A DNA stretch of 64,000 nt from Urophycis tenuis (GCA_036785325.1 JAXIVH010000173.1:62001-126000); one strand, 5' to 3'. Counted from the first letter of the stretch, positions 1 through 11,348 are shown. Numbers and translations are program-made. The notes: a model not told the origin generated them from the sequence alone.

Positions 1-171
1 ACGACAGGTAAAAAAAACTCGTTTTTTAACTTGTTTTTTAACACACCTTATTTATTTTTTCCAGTACTGCCTTCTGCCTGTACTCCAGATCAGATAACAT
101 AATTGGGAATGTATAATTTTGTATTGATCAGAATGACATAAGTAGACATGAATGCTTTTTGTATCTCACAG

Positions 172-316
172 GGCCATGTCTGAGGTCACAGATCAGGATA
201 TTTTGTTGTTGAGGGAACTGTCAGGGACACCTATGAGCTACATAGCAAGCAAGCCCCCGATAGATGTAGAATTAGGTCAGGAGAAGTACCCTCTTGGAAG
301 TGGCCTGAGCTACCAG
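172..316 (+). CDS. Possible internal or first exon, unrecognised product
   Basis: An open stretch is bounded by an AG acceptor (ctcacag) and a CAG|gt donor, with an ATG at 176. It reads about 47 residues, starting MSEVTDQDILLLRELSG. The product is not recognised and no zinc or catalytic motif is visible. The short minus-strand DDE fragment next to it lies in the opposite orientation. It could be an exon of a degraded transposon gene or chance coding potential. Confidence 0.2.
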
Positions 317-464
317 GTTCTTATTTATTTCTTATTTGCAGGGAGAGATTTTATTAGACACATACATACATTACATTCATTCAATTCAGTAGCTTATCTT
401 AGTGTCTCAGTGTGTAGAGACATATTTATCATTGCTAGATAGAGCCTATGCCTTTATTATGTGT

Positions 465-745
465 GGCTGGAAATTTGACAGCATACAGACTACAAACCAT
501 ATCTGATTTATTTTTCCAAGCCTGACATTAGGGATCCTTCCAGAAACTATTTTAATTTTTTTCGGTTTGACGATGGCTCTTTCCACATGTACCCGGTGTT
601 TGGCTATTTTCTTTGTCATCTCAACATCTGTAGCTGTAGCTCATTTGACGATTTGATTTGGCAAAAGGAGGAATGTTCAAATTAAGACCTAGCTCATTCA
701 CATCCTTCTCAATAAGAAAGCCTTTATCAACCATGAGCCCATCAC
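465..745 (-). pseudogene. DDE_Tnp_4 transposase fragment (C-terminal half of catalytic domain)
   Basis: Read on the minus strand after an AG acceptor at about 746, this fragment carries the second catalytic aspartate region of the DDE_Tnp_4 family (GDGLMVDKGF), then a conserved LNIPPF block. After a short frameshift near 620-625 come the catalytic glutamate block (HRVHVERAI) and the family C-terminal signature INQIWFVVCMLSNFQ. This transposase type is usually fused to THAP zinc fingers in fish elements. The N-terminal part with the first aspartate is absent, and the frame break shows it is dead. I see no terminal repeats for it. The family assignment is firm; which element it came from is unknown. 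Confidence 0.8.
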
Positions 746-889
746 CTGCCTTAAAGATGAACTGAACTGAAATAATCAACATTGATAACTTGTTAATTAT
801 GACCATAATTAAAAAAAGACACAAAAAAATATTTCAAAAATCAATACATAGCTTTCACATAGCGTCACAAAAATTGTGTTTATTAGTAT

Positions 890-1030
890 TAGAACGCCGC
901 CATTTTCGGTGACGTCACTGGCATGGTAGGACCGTAGGTCATTGGAAGTTCTGTAGGCAGAAGCTGCAGACACGCGAACGTCTTCTACTGTCTATGGCGG
1001 AAAATAGTGATTTTAACATAGCAGGTATGT
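890..1030 (+). promoter_or_regulatory. Promoter-like block with YY1 and CRE-like sites before a tiny ATG exon
   Basis: A YY1-type motif (gccgccattttc, 897-908) lies just before a CRE core (tgacgtca, 911-918). About 75 bases on there is an ATG at 994 opening a short reading frame that ends at a gtatgt donor (MAENSDFNIAG). Such YY1-plus-CRE clusters are common at vertebrate TATA-less promoters. No downstream exon of the putative transcript is recognised, so this stays tentative. Confidence 0.25.
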
Positions 1031-1990
1031 TTTTGAGCGTGTGAGGGACATACCTATAGTGCTCGACTACCAAACAAAGCAGTGTAGCGCTGTCAGTTGA
1101 GCTATTACGGCAAGACATGTTCGATGCACTTTGAGAGATACACCCCCGGATGAGCATAGATGCGAGGCGGATTCACGTGTCACGGTTTACTTTAGGTGGA
1201 TGTTGATGGATATTGCACAGATGGATATGCACAGATCTTATTATGGAACTATTTCCTCGAGTTGAACTCCCTCTGCATCAGCAATCTGCTAGTCGGCGAA
1301 CTTCATGGTGAGTAGACGTTTGTGGAACTTTCTGTTTACAGACCCGCCGTGGTTTAATTAGCAGCTAAGAAACAGATCTGTGATATCGTTGGAGTCATAG
1401 TTTATACACTTCATGGTCGGAGTGCTGGCTTGTGGAGATTGACACGAGAGTACATGTTCCAAATGTTTAGCTGCTAACCGTTGCCCTAGGTTGGATCGTG
1501 TCGTCACTAATTTGGTTTTGGACTCAATTGCCGCACAACCCCTATCACGGACGCTGTAAGCCTACACTGGTTGAGGATTTATTTGTACGTGTATGTGAAT
1601 ATGTTAGTGGTTTGTGTATGTGACCCGAACATCCAGCACTTTGCCTAGTAGACCAAGTGTAGCTACTAGCTAGCATGCTGGATAGCAGCTAAACATACCG
1701 CTCTCAAAGCCCCGAGCCCTATTGTTATCCTGTGGATTTAAGTTTTTCTTATTATTATTATTCCTCTTCCAGATTAATCTTGTTTCGCTGGACAAATGAT
1801 ATATCAAAATGTGCGTCTTCATCGGGATGGGTGTGCTCGTATGTGTTAAAATAATATGAATTTTTCGTTATTTGCAAAAAACGGAACATTTTCCCATAGA
1901 AAATGCATGGGAGGAGGTAAAAAAATAAAGACTTTTACTACTGCTGTCTGCTGCTCCTGCATACTTTCACCTAGAGACTCCATTGTAACT
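1031..1990. other. No gene recognised
   Basis: No family-level similarity or long frame is visible. The stretch is AT-moderate, single-copy-looking DNA between the DDE_4 fragment and the left end of the THAP/P2X7-like element. Confidence 0.5.
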
Positions 1991-2149
1991 TTAAAGATCC
2001 CATGCCACACCTATTTCATTCATTTTTTTATAATCCTTGATGTCCTTTGATTGAGTTTGTAACATTATTTGTGTTGGAAATGTCTTGGATGGCTTATTTC
2101 AAGCTTTCTAGTATCACTGAAAAGCCTGGTAGAAAAGACGACTGGTTTT

Positions 2150-2247
2150 CTCATGAATATTCATGTATTAATGAGCATTGCTCTGATTGGATCACTGTTC
2201 TCATGAATATTCAATATTTAAATTTCGCTTTGCTCTGATTGGATCAG
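2150..2247 (+). repeat. Tandem ~50-bp repeat with inverted CCAAT boxes
   Basis: The unit starting ttctcatgaatattca and ending gctctgattggatca occurs twice, at about 2149-2192 and 2201-2247. Each copy contains gattgg, a CCAAT box in reverse. The repeat sits 60 bases before the ATG of the P2RX7_C-like gene and may be its promoter. Confidence 0.5.
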
Positions 2248-2306
2248 CCTCTGGATGACTTAACAGCTATCAACGTGCTTACCGAGGCACAGCAAACCTA
2301 AAAACA

Positions 2307-3759
2307 ATGGCAGGGATTTTGCCTTACGTGTTTGATCCAGAGTCGGAAGATGAGCCTGAAGGAAAAGACCAACAACAACCACAAACACGTACGATGGACG
2401 TTTCAGAATGGTAATTTGTGCTAACTTAACCTATCAGACAAGTTTGATAAAATACTGGCATAGGGCTCAGTGGTGGCTATACGCCAATAAACGGAGTGTA
2501 GGCCTATTCCCACCTCTTTTATTTCCCGAAATAGATTATGCACTTCCAAATCGTTTATGAACCCAATGCATTTTGTAATATTACAAAATAACACGGTATT
2601 ATCCACATTTAGGCTACGTATAGTATAGTACAGGCCTATGCACTCAACTTTCCCGGAGGCTACCTGTCCAAACATTTTTAGTATGTCTTTTGTAATCATC
2701 ACGTCGTGGTCCACCTTGCTATGATAACCACATGTCTGCTTTTTATTAGACCACTACACACCTGCATATAGACCTTTCCATCAAATAGCTTGTTAGTGAT
2801 TGCTTTATTGATAGACATTCTAACAGAGCAACCAGGTTATTCAAATAGGCCTAGGCTTAGGATAGTCATAACTCTTTTTTGTATTGGCATTCAGAGATGT
2901 TGTAGGCCATTTTTTTCATTTTCATATAACCAGACTGATTTTTTTTTTATATATTAGGGAGGCCTATAGCCTAATTTGTGTTTCATTATCGATGGCTGCC
3001 AAACACATTGCCTACCTTTTGCTTCAGGTGTACCTGTGGGAATTGCTCTACAATGCAGAGGTGGAGAATGTATGCTGCAGGGAGACACCAGACAGTATCA
3101 CCATGGGTGATATGGATTACATTTTGGTTATACACTGTCAGTAAAATCAGATTTAATTAATCAAACATATCTGATTGCACAGGTTGTAAGAATGATGGAA
3201 GAGGAGAATCCACCAATATTATGCATGGCCCTCCACCCAGGACTAGATCCAGTTTGTTTCAATAGGTATTCCCAGCGAAATGCCCTTAACATTTATCAAC
3301 GCGATTATGGGAACTTACAAGTTAGAGGCAATGAGTAAGTGAGATGAAAAAATGTCTACACTACGGCATATCAGCATATTCAATCATGTCTACCAAGCTC
3401 ATACACTATTTTGTATAGTGAAAGTCAAAGTGATGGAGCTGTACCTACCAATAATACCAATACAAATAAGAAACATTTTGAACAAACTTTATTCTATTTA
3501 CACATGACTAAACATGTCATATATAACTCACACACTATATACAGTTCAGCCTTGGCCATATATTCATAAACAACAATGTCCTCTGCTTTTTGACAGCCGT
3601 TGCAGGTACTTGGCCTACAGGTCATTTGTCAGCTGGTGCTGGGGATATCTTGGCAGGAAGGTACGTGTTGTCATCCCCTCTTGTGTGGTCCAACACATAT
3701 GAAGGGAGTTCCCTGATGCTGAAGGCCAATATGTTGGCTTTAAACCTCCTCCACTCTAA
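2307..3759 (+). pseudogene. P2X7-ballast-like (P2RX7_C) domain protein, four exons, broken
   Basis: The exons are 2307-2410 (ATG, MAGILPYVFDPESEDEPEG), 3028-3106, 3183-3334 and 3597-3759, joined by gt-ag introns. The product matches the cysteine-rich cytoplasmic 'ballast' domain known from the P2X7 receptor C terminus and from many stand-alone fish proteins. Exon 2 has the WCTCGNC zinc-ligand block and, in another frame, VENVCCRE. Exon 3 has the HPGLDPVCF block and exon 4 the AYRSFVSWCWGYLG and VIPSCVV blocks. No membrane segments are present, so it is not a channel. Two lesions are visible: a one-base frame change in exon 2 near 3055, and a TGA at 3700-3702 where the family has arginine (CGA to TGA). 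The element context makes this a transposon-borne copy. Confidence 0.78.
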
Positions 3760-4869
3760 AGTGTGAAACATAGGCCGCAACAGCGTCTTCTAAGGGTGGA
3801 TTTTCGTATTGGGACGACAGGTCACTGGGCACAGGAATCTTTTGACGTTCCTCCAAGTAGGGCAGGGGGGTAGGCACTACCTTTTCAAAGAGGAGATGCA
3901 TCAGGCTGAAGATATAGCCTAAAAGAAATACAATGTAGTTAAAATCCTCATGTAACAAAGTGTTTTATACATCTATAAATATTTTCTTACAACTTACAAT
4001 ATGTTGGTTGTGTTTTTACTGCTTTCACTGTGGACTCTTCCCCTTCATCTTCCTCCTCTACAGCTAACCGGGGTCTTTTAGCTGGCGTTGGCTTGATTGG
4101 CGTAGAGGTCGAGGGTCCCCAAGGTGCATCATCGCTAGTTGTACTCACACTTACAGAGCAGGCAGTAGTTTGCGTGCCTAAGGAATATTACGGCACATTA
4201 CTGTTTTGTTACACCATTTATGTGAGAATAACAACAGAAGCCATGCAGTAATCTATAGATTACTTCAGGTGTGTAGAGTTAAAAAATGAGTAATTAAGTG
4301 TATATACTATAGCTGGCAAGTTATGCTGAACACAATAGTACACAGACCGTAGCAAACATTTGAAGTTTTAATTAGTTCATGAAATCTACTAGAAGGTGCA
4401 TGAACTATTTAGATTTATGCAAACCCTATTTTATAAATATATCTCGATGAACTGAGTTTACTTGGTTTAGCAACCATTATCAACACTGCATGATCAGAAC
4501 AAAAGTTACTTGGCACATGAGCATTTGAAAAATGAATGAAATCACAAACCTCTGCTTCTCACATGACTGCTTTAAGTACCAACAGAAAGCTGCGTACCCC
4601 TTGATGACAGACTAGGTGGATCTGTTTGGCAAGATGCATGGTTGTTGGATGTTCTTGATAATCCTGATGTGCTCTAAATGACATAATACCCACAAGAGAC
4701 AATTAGACACCAAGTAAAACATAAAGCTAAATCATAGCCTGAAGCCAAATGAATAAAGTCCTGGAAAAATTTGACATAGATGTTAACTTACACTGTAATA
4801 AAAGAGCAAACTTATCAGAGTAGTAGACTAGCCTACAAGTTATCCCCATCTACAGGCAAATTAGATCAG

Positions 4870-4960
4870 ATTGGATTAGATTGAACTTTATTGTCATTGT
4901 GCAGAGTACAAGTACGGGGACAACGAAATGCAGTAATTATCCTGATAGCTCCCAGATTAG
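4870..4960 (-). repeat. Fish retroposon tail fragment
   Basis: The segment reading tgaactttattgtcattg followed by acaacgaaatgcag is a common teleost retroposon 3' tail in reverse orientation. A related acaacgaaatgcagttgg piece occurs at 42584-42602. Confidence 0.5.
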
Positions 4961-5147
4961 TTTGGTAACCATACCTACTAGACGGTTGTGCTGCTGACAT
5001 GAAGAAAACTATGCAGAAATTGTACACATATATACAAATTTAAATACCGTGTATGGGCAGAAAATCCCTGATGGCTATAACTCGCTGATAGTAGTAGAGA
5101 GAGCACATCCAACTCTGTACAGGTGCAGGGTAAAGAGTCCGTCAAAT

Positions 5148-5240
5148 AATAAGAAACAGTATACCCGCACACTGTCGCTGCTGCTCCAAGTGATTGTATT
5201 AGATGAGCAGCGACATTGTGCGGGTATACTTTTTCTTATT
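5148..5240. repeat. Long imperfect hairpin (39/36-bp arms)
   Basis: The left arm is 5148-5186 and the right arm 5205-5240. They share aagaaa, gtatacccgcaca and tgtcgctg..gctc with about three differences around an 18-nt loop. The hairpin is flanked by a direct repeat, aactcgctgata, at about 5081 and 5244. It lies in an intron of the THAP gene. Confidence 0.7.
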
Positions 5241-6213
5241 ATGCAACTCGCTGATAATCATAACTTGCAACAGTAGCTACCTTATCAAACCTCTTGGTGA
5301 TTAGCCTACACAACCATCATCATGTCAACACTGTTAGTAGCTACAAGCAAAAAGGTTGACCATTGCCCTGGTCACCTCAATTAAATCAAAAGTATAATGA
5401 GGTGGCAGGAATATGTTTTGCGCTGTGTTGTTCTTTTCCTTTACCTTCACTGCAACCATATTAGTATATCTAGGCGGCTACCATGGATTGAAGTTAGCGC
5501 TAGCTGCAAGTGCGACTTTACTGTTCATGCTAGCTGCTAGCGTTGTCCAAAATGGGCACATAGATCATGTAGCTGCTAGTTACATATAACTTTTTAAATA
5601 GGATTTCATTGTGTAGATAAAAGTTCTTACGGCTGATGGAGAGGTGGGCGACCTCCGTGATGGCACAACTCCAGGTTTCAAAACCAACTTTGAGGCAAAC
5701 CCAATGCTGTACTCCCCGAAGTTGACGAAGTTATCGTCGCTGAAATGCGCCGAACACAGCACTAATCTGCTTCCATAGTTTTCTGGTATTCGATCTCCAA
5801 AAATAAATTGCAACCATTTCTCCCTTAATTCCTCTGTCTTTGGCAGGAGATGCAATGTGGACGAGTTGCTTTGTCATAACACAAAGGTTCGATTTCGTTC
5901 TGCCATTGCATTCAAAATTCTGTAACTAGCCTGTTACTACTAGCTCAATCTCGACTCCTTCAGAATTTCTGTGGGTGGTTACGAACCAACCAAGTGGGCA
6001 GGGTCATGAATAATAATTTGTCAGTGCTACGTAGCAGTGTCACTTTATCCAGATCGGCTCATTTTTTCTGCCTTTTTACTTTCATTGGCTATTGCATACA
6101 GCAGAAAAACTGCATAGATTTCAAACTTACCACAGGTCACAAACTTATTCTGACCTATAGTTATTTAATAAACAATAGCAAAAATGGGATTTTAATGGCA
6201 TGGGATCTTTAAA

Positions 6214-7370
6214 CAGTAGACAAAAGTCTTGTGTATTTGGTGTATATTTCCATGTTTTGAAAGGTCATATAGTTTTTGATCAATCACTGTTCAATGACCA
6301 TGATCATTTTTGGAGAAATGATGAGATTACAATGGGTGTGTATTGTGTTGAATAATTAGTGTCCGAGTGCAGCTAGAGTCGGAGAGCCCCAGACAAATTA
6401 AAAAAAAAATTCTCTTTCCACGCTGCTCCTAGCCACAATTTACAATGTGGCTACAAACTTTGTAGACAAACATGTTCCGTCTCTCACAATGTGCTCAAAA
6501 TATCGGAGACTTGAAATTTGAATTAGCAGCCTCTACGTGCGGCCAGTCTGTGTCTGCCCCTCATTGACTCAAATACAAATATTTTCCGAGAGAAGCAGGA
6601 CGGAGCCCTGTTTTAAACTTGCGAGTGTATCCGAAATATTTACTCTAGAAACATTGTAGAAACACCAAATCGTTCAGGAAGTCCTTACAGCGATGATGGT
6701 CTTGTTTTTTTCTGATAGGAGCTACCATTTTCTCAGAATAAGCCCAAATGTGAGACCAGTGCTGAGGCAGAAAATGGCTCCTTTCCTCAACGTCTGTCGT
6801 CATCGCGTCAACATCGCACGTGTTTGCGTGTGTGGGTGCTTGCGTCTGTGTGGGGGTGTGCGCATCCTCTAATGATACAAGAGGACTCCTATTGGTCCTT
6901 TTCACTGGCGCAAATGTTCTCGGGCTGTTGTCAGGCAGACCCTACAGATATACCTCGTTTGATTTGACGGCAGATACAATTGCAGACTGGCACCTATATA
7001 GGCATCTTGGGGCCTTAGCCCGGAAGCTTTCCCCTGCTGCTAGCTCAGAGGAGTGTGTGGTGGCGTTCCATGGTATGTTGGCGACTTTCCTTCCCTTTAT
7101 CGGGAGTAGCGCATATGGGGTAAGTTGCTGAAAACACAACACTCTGTTTCGTTAGCGTAGGATCGCGTTGGACATTAAGCTTGACTTTGTTACTCGTCGT
7201 GTTTTGGCTATAATCATCTGACATTCAAGTATGTACAGTTGGTGTCTTGAAATCAAAAACTCATGTCTTGAAATAATTTTTTTTTAAATTAATAACATTG
7301 AGTGACGCGGTCTCTGTATCGATCGCTTGGCACCCATACACACACGTAAACAGCGCTAGATCGTGCAGCA
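6214..7370. other. No gene recognised
   Basis: Open frames here are 103 residues or shorter. The longest (6820-7131, +) begins with low-complexity C/V/G-rich codons over a GTGTGTG stretch. I cannot assign it to any family. A poly-A run is present at 6402-6411. Confidence 0.4.
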
Positions 7371-7373
7371 CCT

Positions 7374-7560
7374 GTATGTGTGTGTGTGTATATATATCAG
7401 GGCTTGAAAACGAAATGATTTTTCAATCGTTCCGCTCCGAACGGAACCGGTATATTTAACGTTTCGTTCTTGCGTTCCGCCACCAACATATCGTTCCTGA
7501 ACCGGTTCGGAACGTAAAATAACGTTCGTTCTTAACGTTCCGACGATGGTCGATATCTTA
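7374..7560 (+). repeat. TG/TA microsatellite plus hAT-like terminus (cgttcc-rich)
   Basis: A TG then TA dinucleotide tract precedes CAGGGCTTGAAAACG and several copies of cgttccg and ggaaccggt. A related sequence (ccagggctccgaaccggttc) follows the TG/TA tract at 11786. A CAGGGCT start is typical of hAT element ends, but I cannot find the partner end. Confidence 0.4.
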
Positions 7561-7636
7561 CAATAGAGTAGACCTACTTATTGGTATTTGCCCTTAATTT
7601 ACACAGTAGAACAAAAATACTGTGCACGCTTCTCAC

Positions 7637-8261
7637 CTTCACAAACGTACTCAAACAATGAGGTTATTCTCTCAAGGTACTCCTGGGCATAGGTGGTAAG
7701 TGCGCAGCGCGGGGTTAACATTTCGCACTTCTTCTTGGTGTCCTTGCAAAGAAGCAGCAGTGGCTTGTAACCAACTGCATGGAGTTTCTCAAGCTGTAAT
7801 GACAAAAATATGAATTTGCTTTTTAAAGAAATGGAAAAGCAACAGCAGAAGTATCTCAGCATATTAATTATTGAGGAAATACAACATTATTGGTTAAAGA
7901 ATCCAGGTAAATGCCATTTTGAATTATATTGACTTCATGGTGGGTTTCGCTTTTGTATGATGACGTATGTGTAAACAGGAAAGACTTATACAGTAGAAGC
8001 ATAAACCAACTATATGCTGACAAACTAATATCACAAAATTGTACATACCATGACAGCGGCCTCATCCTTGATGGATACAATGTTGTGGTTTTTCTTACGA
8101 CCAAACACCCATTCCTCTCGCTTGTCATCAAACCGTTGAAGCTTCGTCATAAGGCGTTGCTTCACAGGCTGCTCTTTTTTACAATGTGAGCATTTCTTTT
8201 GTGCACAAAATAAAATGGCCTGACAAAATGGACGAGTCTTTTTTGTAGACCCCCCTGGCAT
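7637..8261 (-). CDS. Unrecognised two-exon protein with C-x2-C motif (partial)
   Basis: Exon 1 runs 8261-8049 (71 codons, from ATG) and exon 2 runs 7793-7637 (52 codons plus one base). Both splice sites fit consensus (ATG|gtatgt, tttttgtcattacag, GAAG|gtgaga) and the phases agree. Exon 1 begins MPGGSTKKTRPFCQAILF and contains a zinc-like KKCSHCKKEQ pair. Exon 2 contains KPLLLLCKDTKKKCEMLTPRC and a predicted helix LTTYAQEYLERI. I do not recognise the family. The frame is free of stops and the residue composition looks like a real basic nuclear or zinc protein. Downstream exons are missing or lie beyond the repeat at 7374-7560. An acceptor (tgtttgtag at about 8275) allows a 5' UTR exon near 9322-9420. 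It could be a host gene or transposon cargo. Confidence 0.5.
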
Positions 8262-8279
8262 TCTGACAAACTACAAACA

Positions 8280-9320
8280 AAGACTAACAAACAAAAAGAA
8301 GACAAATAACACAGATAAGTAGACAGAGATAGATAGATGAGATAGATAAAGAAAGTGAGGGATAAAGATATAGATAGAGATTAGAGAGATGGTTAGAAAT
8401 GCAGACAGGGCTGGATAGACAAACTGGTTGAGAGATACACAGAGGTAAAGATAAAGAGATGGTTGGAAATATAGACAGAGAGATAGATAGAGATTGGCTC
8501 TTAAAAGTGCCGTTGGTTTGTGGTGTGGGTGTAAGATGAGTAGTGTGTTGTTGTGTGTTGGTTGGATGTAGCTGCAGAGAGAACAGAGAAAGTTAATGTA
8601 GTTAGCAAATACAAAATAAACAAATATATTTTTTCTATGACAACATTTTCAGTGGCTATAATCGGCATTTTGCATATTCTAGTCCGTTCTTTTTTCTTTC
8701 ACCAGGGCCACTGCTGAGTGGAGAATACTGGAGAAAAAAGATGTTATCAAATATGTATCTACTCTTTTGTAATCTGATAACGTAATCCCGATTAGCCTAC
8801 GTGTAATAATTTACGACACAGCCGTGCCTATATTAATAATGAAAGGTTTGAAATGTGTATCCGAATGAATGAATCGTCATTTTCCGTTGCGTCCTCAGTA
8901 ATTACGGTAAAAGACTGAAAGTTCGCGGTTGTCCACTTCCTGTAACACTGTTAAACGCGCGTAATAGCGTCTGGGGGCCTTTGCAGCAGGCAGGTCAGGC
9001 TAAATTAATATTGTCATTACAGATACATTCATGCAGTCACAGTCATATTGTACTCTTTAAAAAGGTTGATGCTTTTTTCTCGATGCTTCCTTTCACCTGA
9101 TGGAAATGAAGCATTGCGCTAGTTTATATTGAACATTAAGCCTAATTTCACCGGGAAAAATAAAAAAACTGTCAAATTGATGTTGCTGACAAAGTCCAAA
9201 CTATCGACCAGGCTTTGAATCACTGGCCTAATGAATAAACCATGCGAGTTATGGCAAAGAACGGCATCATTAATGACATTTCAGCCACACATGCAGCAGA
9301 ATATTATGAGCGCACATCTT
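8280..9320. other. Gata/gaga-rich low-complexity DNA, otherwise nothing recognised
   Basis: Degenerate agatagatag and agagagat runs occur at 8315-8500. The rest has no coding or repeat signal I can name. If the 5' UTR exon proposed for the neighbouring minus-strand gene is real, this is its first intron. Confidence 0.4.
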
Positions 9321-9321
9321 A

Positions 9322-9800
9322 CCTGTGTAGTGTTCTGATCGCAATGAATGAGCCGATCCCCGCAGGAAGCTGCTGAAACGCGCCGTCACCTGCAGGTGGT
9401 GCTGCGCACGACATATAATAATAATCCACCGTACAGTAAAATATATCTTATCCTAAATATAAAAGCTTTCATTTCTAACTGTGCTGGCTTTAAAAGGTAC
9501 AAATAAAAAGTACAAACTATGTTCACAGTGTGTTGGCTTACATATCTGAGCCAGTTCAGCCAATCAGAAAGCTTCAAATTCTGTTTCCTGTACCGTTTGT
9601 GGCTGGTCGATTTTTATTATACACACATTATTTTCTTTCCATTTCAATATAACTGCTACAGGGCAGTATTTCGCCAGCCACTGACGATAACCACCCATCG
9701 GCAATATAAAACATTATAGGCTACGAAAAGCTGGCGTCGTCACCACAGCAACAGTCGCTGAGACTCATGGGAACTGTAGTGTAAATTGACGCAACAAATC
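9322..9800 (-). promoter_or_regulatory. Candidate promoter and 5' UTR exon for the minus-strand gene
   Basis: On the minus strand, ACTACAGTTCCCATGAG (about 9761-9777) matches the core of the ZNF143/THAP11-type element (ACTACA-n2-TCCCA). An RFX-like half site (cgtcaccacagcaac) lies 20 bases away, at 9736-9750. Downstream on the same strand a GC-rich stretch ends in a good donor (CTACACAG|gtaagatg, exon end near 9322). This would splice to the acceptor just before the ATG at 8261. The individual motifs are seen in the sequence; the promoter role is inferred. Confidence 0.4.
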
Positions 9801-10219
9801 AATGAAATTACGATATTTCTCGGAAAAGAAGCATAAATATTTCTTGGCGATGGCCACTACACAACTCTGTAGTATCGTTAATGATCAGGAGTATATATTT
9901 ATTTTATTTTGACCCGAAAGAACCACGAAAACTCTTATTTTCTGTCATATGTGCCGCCTGCGCATGAAAACAGTGCGCTTCCGGGACCTATAAAGTACAA
10001 AAAGACAAGATATCGAATTTTAAACGTCAATTAAGACATTAAAAACACATAAATGTGATAATCAGAACCACGACCGCACAGGTGTAAAATACGTGGTGCA
10101 AGCACGAAAATTGCTTCCCATTGAAATACATCGGTTTTAGATTCGTCCTGAGCAGCACGAAAACAAGTAATCAACCGTGGCGTGGAGCACGAATTAGATA
10201 GTTTAATTTCGTGACAGTT

Positions 10220-10513
10220 TCACGAACTGCCGTGAGACTGGGTTGGTTCTTCTGGGCTAATTGCCTGCCTGTTGGTGTCCAGCTTCGTAATGGATGGCGC
10301 AACGATCCGTAGCAGCTTTTCAAACTGAGACTTGTTCAGCCTGAAGTATGCAGCAAATCGCGCATCATCAAAACGGAGCTCTTGAACTAAATTGTGGTAG
10401 GCACCTTGATGTTGCCTTCGTCGAGTGATGTCGTGCATCCACAAACGTGCAGGTACACGATTCTCCTCAACTTCAGCTAGTGCCAAAGCAAGTGCCAATC
10501 GTCTGTTTGCCAT
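10220..10513 (-). pseudogene. Harbinger transposase, N-terminal fragment
   Basis: The minus-strand frame starts MANRRLALALALAEVEEN and continues with the typical Harbinger N-terminal blocks: a basic RRRQHQGAYHNLVQELR stretch and FAAYFRLNKSQFEKLLRIV, the region before the DDE domain. It ends abruptly after ISPEEP, where the family would continue into the helix-turn-helix and catalytic core. The core is absent. Behind the start codon, at about 10680-10710, the sequence gacgcttggtctgaacaccc resembles a Harbinger terminus in inverse. This is an internally deleted, non-autonomous copy. Confidence 0.7.
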
Positions 10514-10744
10514 TTTGTAACGACAATGTAGCCAAAGATTCTCAACCGTCTCTGATGTAGCTACTAGTAATGTCGAGTTCTAGAATGGGTTCATTGCTAA
10601 GCGATAAAAAAAAAACGCTCTTGGCGCTTTTTTGAAGAAACGCTGAAAAAACGCTCGGCTCAACTTTTCCCTATATAAAAAGACGCTTGGTCTGAACACC
10701 CCCTTAGACCTCGGAAAAAGGAGATACAGGAGATCCCCCAATAC

Positions 10745-10965
10745 ATTTACATAGGGCCCTGGGGCCTCATTACAGAAATGTCCTAACTCCTATCTTAACT
10801 TATCTTGAAATCCTATTTTAACTTAAGATTGGAAGGCATTTAGGGGTTTTGGTATTACAGAAGAAGGTTTCCTATCTTAACTTAGGACATCATCCTATCT
10901 TATCTTAAGATAAGAATTTAGCCATTACAAAAGCATCCTAAGTTAAGAATTTCCAAAGTTAGAAG
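10745..10965. repeat. Palindrome-rich repeat (cttaacttaag motifs), element terminus
   Basis: Repeated tcctatcttaacttatctt and its reverse-complement forms (taagttaagat, ttaagataagaa) recur around ggggcctcattacagaaa. The first bases resemble the ggggcctcattta terminus of the Harbinger copy at 32369. It is probably the folded end of a DNA transposon; the partner end was not found. Confidence 0.4.
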
Positions 10966-11348
10966 GCCATTCACCCTGTCCTAAATTCAAAGTAACTGTT
11001 ACCAAGTGAAAAAAATATGGCGGCAGCACTGCTTATAGGTATGTATGGCAATGAAGATGAGCATCCTAACAAATGTAATGGCAGAAAGGCTACTTGGACC
11101 GCATAATGATGCGATACATTTTCCTGACCATATTTTTTATCTAATATCGCCTGCAAAGACGTTTAATTTTCAATTTGGTGAAATAATTCACTTTTCGCTG
11201 AGCCACACCCTAGAATGCAGACTGGCCAATCACAGCGGAGCCAAAAACAGCCTCCGACTAAGCTTCGACACTTTCATGACAGCGCTCCATTGACTGTCTC
11301 AGCTTTTCTTACTTTTAACACGTTTGTCGTTTGTGGACTATAAGGAAG

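Larger units (their letters stand above)
3740..5906 (-). pseudogene. THAP zinc-finger protein, four exons, premature stop
   Basis: The minus-strand exons are 5906-5631, 4673-4598, 4177-3998 and 3918-3740. Their splice phases (0, 1, 1) agree, giving a frame of 237 codons including the stop. Exon 1 is a THAP DNA-binding domain: the C-terminal Cys-x2-His pair (VLCSAHF) and the tryptophan after REK are kept. The first zinc cysteine is replaced by phenylalanine and the second is a TGA stop at codon 11. Exons 2-3 are a polar linker with CQTDPP and a basic KRPRL stretch. Exon 4 ends YVSHFRVEEV. There is no HTH or DDE domain, so this protein alone could not be a transposase. It overlaps the 3' end of the P2RX7_C-like gene. 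Confidence 0.75.
1991..6213. mobile_element. Inverted-repeat DNA element carrying convergent P2RX7_C-like and THAP genes
   Basis: The two ends are inverted copies of an 18-bp sequence. The left end is TTTAAAGATCCCATGCCA and the right end is its reverse complement, tggcatgggatctttaaa, at about 6197-6214. Exactly two genes lie between them, pointing at each other: a P2X7-ballast-like protein on the plus strand (2307-3759) and a THAP protein on the minus strand (3740-5906). They overlap at their 3' ends. No DDE catalytic domain is present inside, so the copy either never encoded or has lost its transposase. The palindromic TTTAAA at each tip may include the target duplication, so the boundary is uncertain by a few bases. 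Confidence 0.65.

Noticed and set aside
2307..3759. P2X receptor gene
   Set aside because: Only the C-terminal ballast-type domain is present. No transmembrane segments or extracellular ATP-binding region are found.
6820..7131. 103-codon frame starting MFACVGACVCVGVC
   Set aside because: The start is a translated TG-rich stretch. The second half looks protein-like, but no family or splice signals support it.
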